A stretch of 17,719 nt of DNA from Lysobacterales bacterium (GTDB taxonomy: Bacteria > Pseudomonadota > Gammaproteobacteria > Xanthomonadales > Xanthomonadaceae). The translations under genes and the position numbers were made by a program. Numbering within the stretch: position 1 is the first letter of the stretch; every line of letters begins with the position of its first letter. Below are positions 15,094-17,719 of this stretch, one piece after another. The notes under the pieces are model-generated. The model had not been told where the DNA came from. It worked only from the letters and a program-made list of their open reading frames with translations, and searched no databases. The stretch spans positions 1 to 17,719 of the forward strand of contig JAGRJX010000047.1 in assembly GCA_020442545.1 (NCBI GenBank), given 5' to 3'.

Positions 15094-15166
15094 GCACGAA
15101 GATCCACACACGGGGGCGGCAGATTCTATCAGCCACCGCCGCCGGCAAGACATCAGCCCGGAATAC

Positions 15167-17719
15167 CTATTCCTCGCGCAGCGCCCGCATCGGACTGATC
15201 GCCGTCGCCCGCCACGCCGGGCGCAGCGTGGCCAGCAGGGCGACGCCGAGCAGCAATGCGGGCGTCAGCACATAGGCGTTGAAGCCGAACAGCGACAGCG
15301 TCGGCATCAGCCGCGACAGGGCGAAGGACAGCAGCAGGCACAGCGGCAGGGCAATGGCCATGCCGATCAGCACCTGGCGCAGCGCGCCGCCGAGCACGAA
15401 GCGCAGCACGCCGCCGCGCTGCGCGCCGAGCGCGATGCGCACGCCGATCTCGCGGGTGCGGCGCGCGATCAGGTAGCTGACCACGCCATACAGACCCACG
15501 CAGCTGATCAGCAGCGCCAGCGCGCCGAGCACCACGGCGACCTGGCTGGCAATCGCGAACGGCATGCGCTGAATGCCAACCAGATCACCAAATGTGTTCG
15601 GGTCGCAGTAGCCGCCGGCATCGATGCAAAGATCGCTCAGGCGCTGTCTCATCAGGCCAATCGGGCGATCAATGGCGACCAGCAGTTCCCCACCGGATGC
15701 ATCCGGCAGGTAGACCAGACTGTGGTCCGGCCCCTGAAAGAAGAACTGCGAGATCACGTCCGGCGCCACGCCGATTACCCGCACATGGCGCGGCGGCGAA
15801 TCGTCACCACGGCCGGGCACGATCTCCAGCACGGCACCCAGCGGTGAGCGTCCCGGGAACCAGCGTGCCGCCGTGGCCGCGCTGAGCACGGCGACGTCGG
15901 CACCGTCCTCGGCTTCCTGCCGGGTGAAGCCACGACCATCCAGCAGCGCGATGTCCAGCGCGTCGAAGTAGTGCTCGTCGGTCTGCATGCTGCCAACCAC
16001 TTCGGTGCGACCGTCGATGCTGACACCCTGCCGCGCCAGCACGCCCATCAGTGGTGCGCGGGCAACCACCGCTACCTCGCGCACGCCGGGCTCTTCACGC
16101 AGACGCTGCAGCAGCGCCGGATCCGGCGACTGGTAACGCAGATGCACCACGCGTTCGAGGTCGTAGCCGGCGTCGAGATCATCAGCCAGGCGCGCGTTGT
16201 CGACGATCAGCCCGGCGACCACCAGCAACAGCAGGCTGCTGGCGATCTGCGCGGTCATCAGCACACCGCGCAAGCGGTGCGACGGCAGGCGTCCGCCGAA
16301 GGCATGGCCATCACGACGCACGCCGCCGGCCAGATCGCCACGGGTCGCCTGCAATGCCGGAATCAGGCCGAAGGTGACGGCCGCCAGCATCGCCAGCAGC
16401 GCGGCGTAGGCGAAGGCCCGCCAGTCGGCGTCCACGGCGCCAATGTCCATGCCGAACCGCAGCACCATGCCAAACACCAGTCGATGCACCGGCTCCACCG
16501 CCAGCGCGGTAATCACGCAGGCCAGCGCCGCCGCTGCCAGCGCCAGCAGCAGGCTTTCGGTCAGCAGCTGCGATACCACGCGGCCGCGCGAAGCACCCAG
16601 CGACAGGCGGATGGCCAGCTCGTTGCGGCGCGCGGTGGCGCGCGCGAGGAACAGGTTGGCAAGGTTGGCGCAGGCCACCAGCAGCACCAGTGCGAAGGCG
16701 GCGAAGATCGGCCAGGCGGCAATCTTCATCGCCTCGGCGTCACCGGCATCGAGCCGCGAGGTGCGACGTGTCACCGTGGCGTCGCGGAAGCGTTCGCCTG
16801 CTTCGTTGGACTGGTCGAGGTTGCCCAGCGCCGTCGTCAGTCGTGCGGCAACCTGTTCAGGCTGCACGCCAGCAGCCAGCACGCCAGTCACCACCCACGG
16901 CCGTGGCTGCATGCCGCCCGATGCACCCAGCAACTGGTCGCTCATGGACGCAGGCGCCCAGAAGGTGGGCAGAATCACGTCGATGCCAGCGAAATCCGGC
17001 GGCATCACGCCGATCACCGTGTAGGCCTGCCCATTGATCTCCATGGCCTTGCCGACCACATCGGGATCAGCGCCGGTCAGGCTGCGCCAGCCGGAGTTGC
17101 TCAGCACCAGCAGCGGATCGCGGCCCTTCACCTCGCCCTCGCCCGGCGCGAACACGCGACCCATCGCCGGCCTTGCGCCCAGCACGCGGAAGAAATCCGG
17201 CTTGACGATCTGCGCAAACACCATCGCCTTGCGTTCATTCGAGGTGATCGTGGTTGTCACCGGAACGCCGAACTCGCGCCGCGCCAGTGACGACTGCAGC
17301 ACCGAATCCAGCGCCGGCTGCAGGCGCTGCAGCTCCTCGTCCTCCAGCCAGTTGCGGCTGCGGCCGTCCTCGGAATACAGGGTGATATCGACCAGCCGAT
17401 CCGCCACCGCCACCCTCGGCGGCTGCAGCACGTAGGCGCTGTAGATCGAAAACAGCACCGTGTTCACGGCGATGGCGAGGCCAAGGATCAGCACCACCGA
17501 CAGGCTGAATCCCGGCCGCTGGCGCAGGCTGCGCATACCGTAACGAAGGTCGCCGCCCAGTCGATCCAGCCAGGCAAAGCCGCGCGCCTTGCGGTAGGCC
17601 TGTCGATGGGTTTCGGTCATCCCCAGCTCGATCCGCGCCTGTCGTTCGGCCGCTTCGGGCGACAGCCCTTCGCCGATCAGGTCGTCACGACGCGCATCGC
17701 GATGAAAGGCCAGTTCCTC
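15167..17719 (-). CDS. ADOP-type ABC permease (MacB/FtsX-like), 5' end outside window
   Basis: The frame runs to the window edge without a stop, giving at least 850 residues. The ATG at 17620 is internal: the 33 codons before it read EELAFHRDARRDDLIGEGLS and PEAAERQARIELG, the N-terminal cytoplasmic domain typical of ADOPs. Next come GDLRYGMRSLRQRPGFSLSV and TM1, the first periplasmic MacB core domain (FFRVLGARPAMGRVF, GQAYTVIGVMPPDF), the first FtsX block (RRNELAIRLSLGASRGRVVS), a linker and TM anchor (LMTAQIASSLLLLVVAGLIV), the second periplasmic domain, and a final FtsX block (RRTREIGVRIALGAQRGGVL) ending PMRALREE. It is complete at the C-terminus. No ABC ATPase is adjacent and the substrate is unknown. 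Only 73 bases separate it from the methyltransferase downstream, so co-transcription is possible. Confidence 0.92.
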   Translation of the reverse strand, partial: EELAFHRDARRDDLIGEGLSPEAAERQARIELGMTETHRQAYRKARGFAWLDRLGGDLRYGMRSLRQRPGFSLSVVLILGLAIAVNTVLFSIYSAYVLQPPRVAVADRLVDITLYSEDGRSRNWLEDEELQRLQPALDSVLQSSLARREFGVPVTTTITSNERKAMVFAQIVKPDFFRVLGARPAMGRVFAPGEGEVKGRDPLLVLSNSGWRSLTGADPDVVGKAMEINGQAYTVIGVMPPDFAGIDVILPTFWAPASMSDQLLGASGGMQPRPWVVTGVLAAGVQPEQVAARLTTALGNLDQSNEAGERFRDATVTRRTSRLDAGDAEAMKIAAWPIFAAFALVLLVACANLANLFLARATARRNELAIRLSLGASRGRVVSQLLTESLLLALAAAALACVITALAVEPVHRLVFGMVLRFGMDIGAVDADWRAFAYAALLAMLAAVTFGLIPALQATRGDLAGGVRRDGHAFGGRLPSHRLRGVLMTAQIASSLLLLVVAGLIVDNARLADDLDAGYDLERVVHLRYQSPDPALLQRLREEPGVREVAVVARAPLMGVLARQGVSIDGRTEVVGSMQTDEHYFDALDIALLDGRGFTRQEAEDGADVAVLSAATAARWFPGRSPLGAVLEIVPGRGDDSPPRHVRVIGVAPDVISQFFFQGPDHSLVYLPDASGGELLVAIDRPIGLMRQRLSDLCIDAGGYCDPNTFGDLVGIQRMPFAIASQVAVVLGALALLISCVGLYGVVSYLIARRTREIGVRIALGAQRGGVLRFVLGGALRQVLIGMAIALPLCLLLSFALSRLMPTLSLFGFNAYVLTPALLLGVALLATLRPAWRATAISPMRALREE

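Noticed and set aside
15971..17290. Plus-strand open frame (439 codons) over the second ADOP gene
   Set aside because: It is antisense to a permease with clear transmembrane and FtsX motifs, and it is His/Gln/Arg-rich.
17618..17620. ATG at 17620 as the start of the second ADOP gene
   Set aside because: The frame continues upstream to the window edge and encodes the known N-terminal ADOP domain, so this ATG is internal.
1..17719. CRISPR arrays, tRNA or rRNA genes, transposases, prophage genes
   Set aside because: No spaced repeats, RNA-gene signatures, or mobile-element proteins were seen on either strand.

Overview
The window comes from a GC-rich Gram-negative bacterium. The gene order and protein types point to a gammaproteobacterium of the Xanthomonadales/Lysobacterales type. 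The evidence is a complete kdsD-kdsC-lptC-lptA-lptB-rpoN-hpf-ptsN block (the order known from E. coli), continued by hprK, rapZ, a mannose-type EIIA, HPr and EI. That continuation, with HPr kinase, is typical of xanthomonads and betaproteobacteria. This placement is inference from gene content; no rRNA or tRNA is present to confirm it.

Layout. Positions 1-1820 (minus) hold most of an ADOP-type (MacB/FtsX-like) permease whose 3' end lies outside the window. Next on the minus strand are murA (2014-3273) and ibaG (3273-3509). After a divergent intergenic region of 278 bases, the plus strand carries one long run of genes from 3788 to 14293. These are the Kdo synthesis genes kdsD and kdsC; the LPS-transport genes lptC, lptA and lptB, joined by overlapping start and stop codons; then rpoN, hpf, ptsN, hprK, rapZ, a mannose-type EIIA, ptsH and ptsI. 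Converging on this run, the minus strand holds a small SAM-dependent methyltransferase (14350-15093) and a second ADOP permease (15167-17719), whose 5' end lies outside the window.

How the genes fit together. The murA, kds and lpt genes serve the cell envelope: peptidoglycan precursor synthesis, Kdo for lipid A-core, and transport of LPS to the outer membrane. The rpoN to ptsI genes form a regulatory block: sigma-54, a ribosome hibernation factor, and a phosphorelay EI -> HPr -> EIIA(Ntr) and EIIA(Man-type). No sugar permease (EIIB/EIIC) is seen. HprK can phosphorylate HPr on Ser46, and RapZ links amino-sugar supply (GlmS in E. coli) to the envelope genes. The two ADOP permeases and the methyltransferase are accessory genes around this conserved core.

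The core is well-known biology. I found no clearly new system. The observations most worth checking are a strong sigma-54-like promoter placed directly upstream of the first ADOP gene, a triple 9-base repeat carrying ribosome-binding-like motifs in its leader, and a long imperfect inverted repeat between lptB and rpoN. The methyltransferase also has visibly lower G+C than its neighbours.
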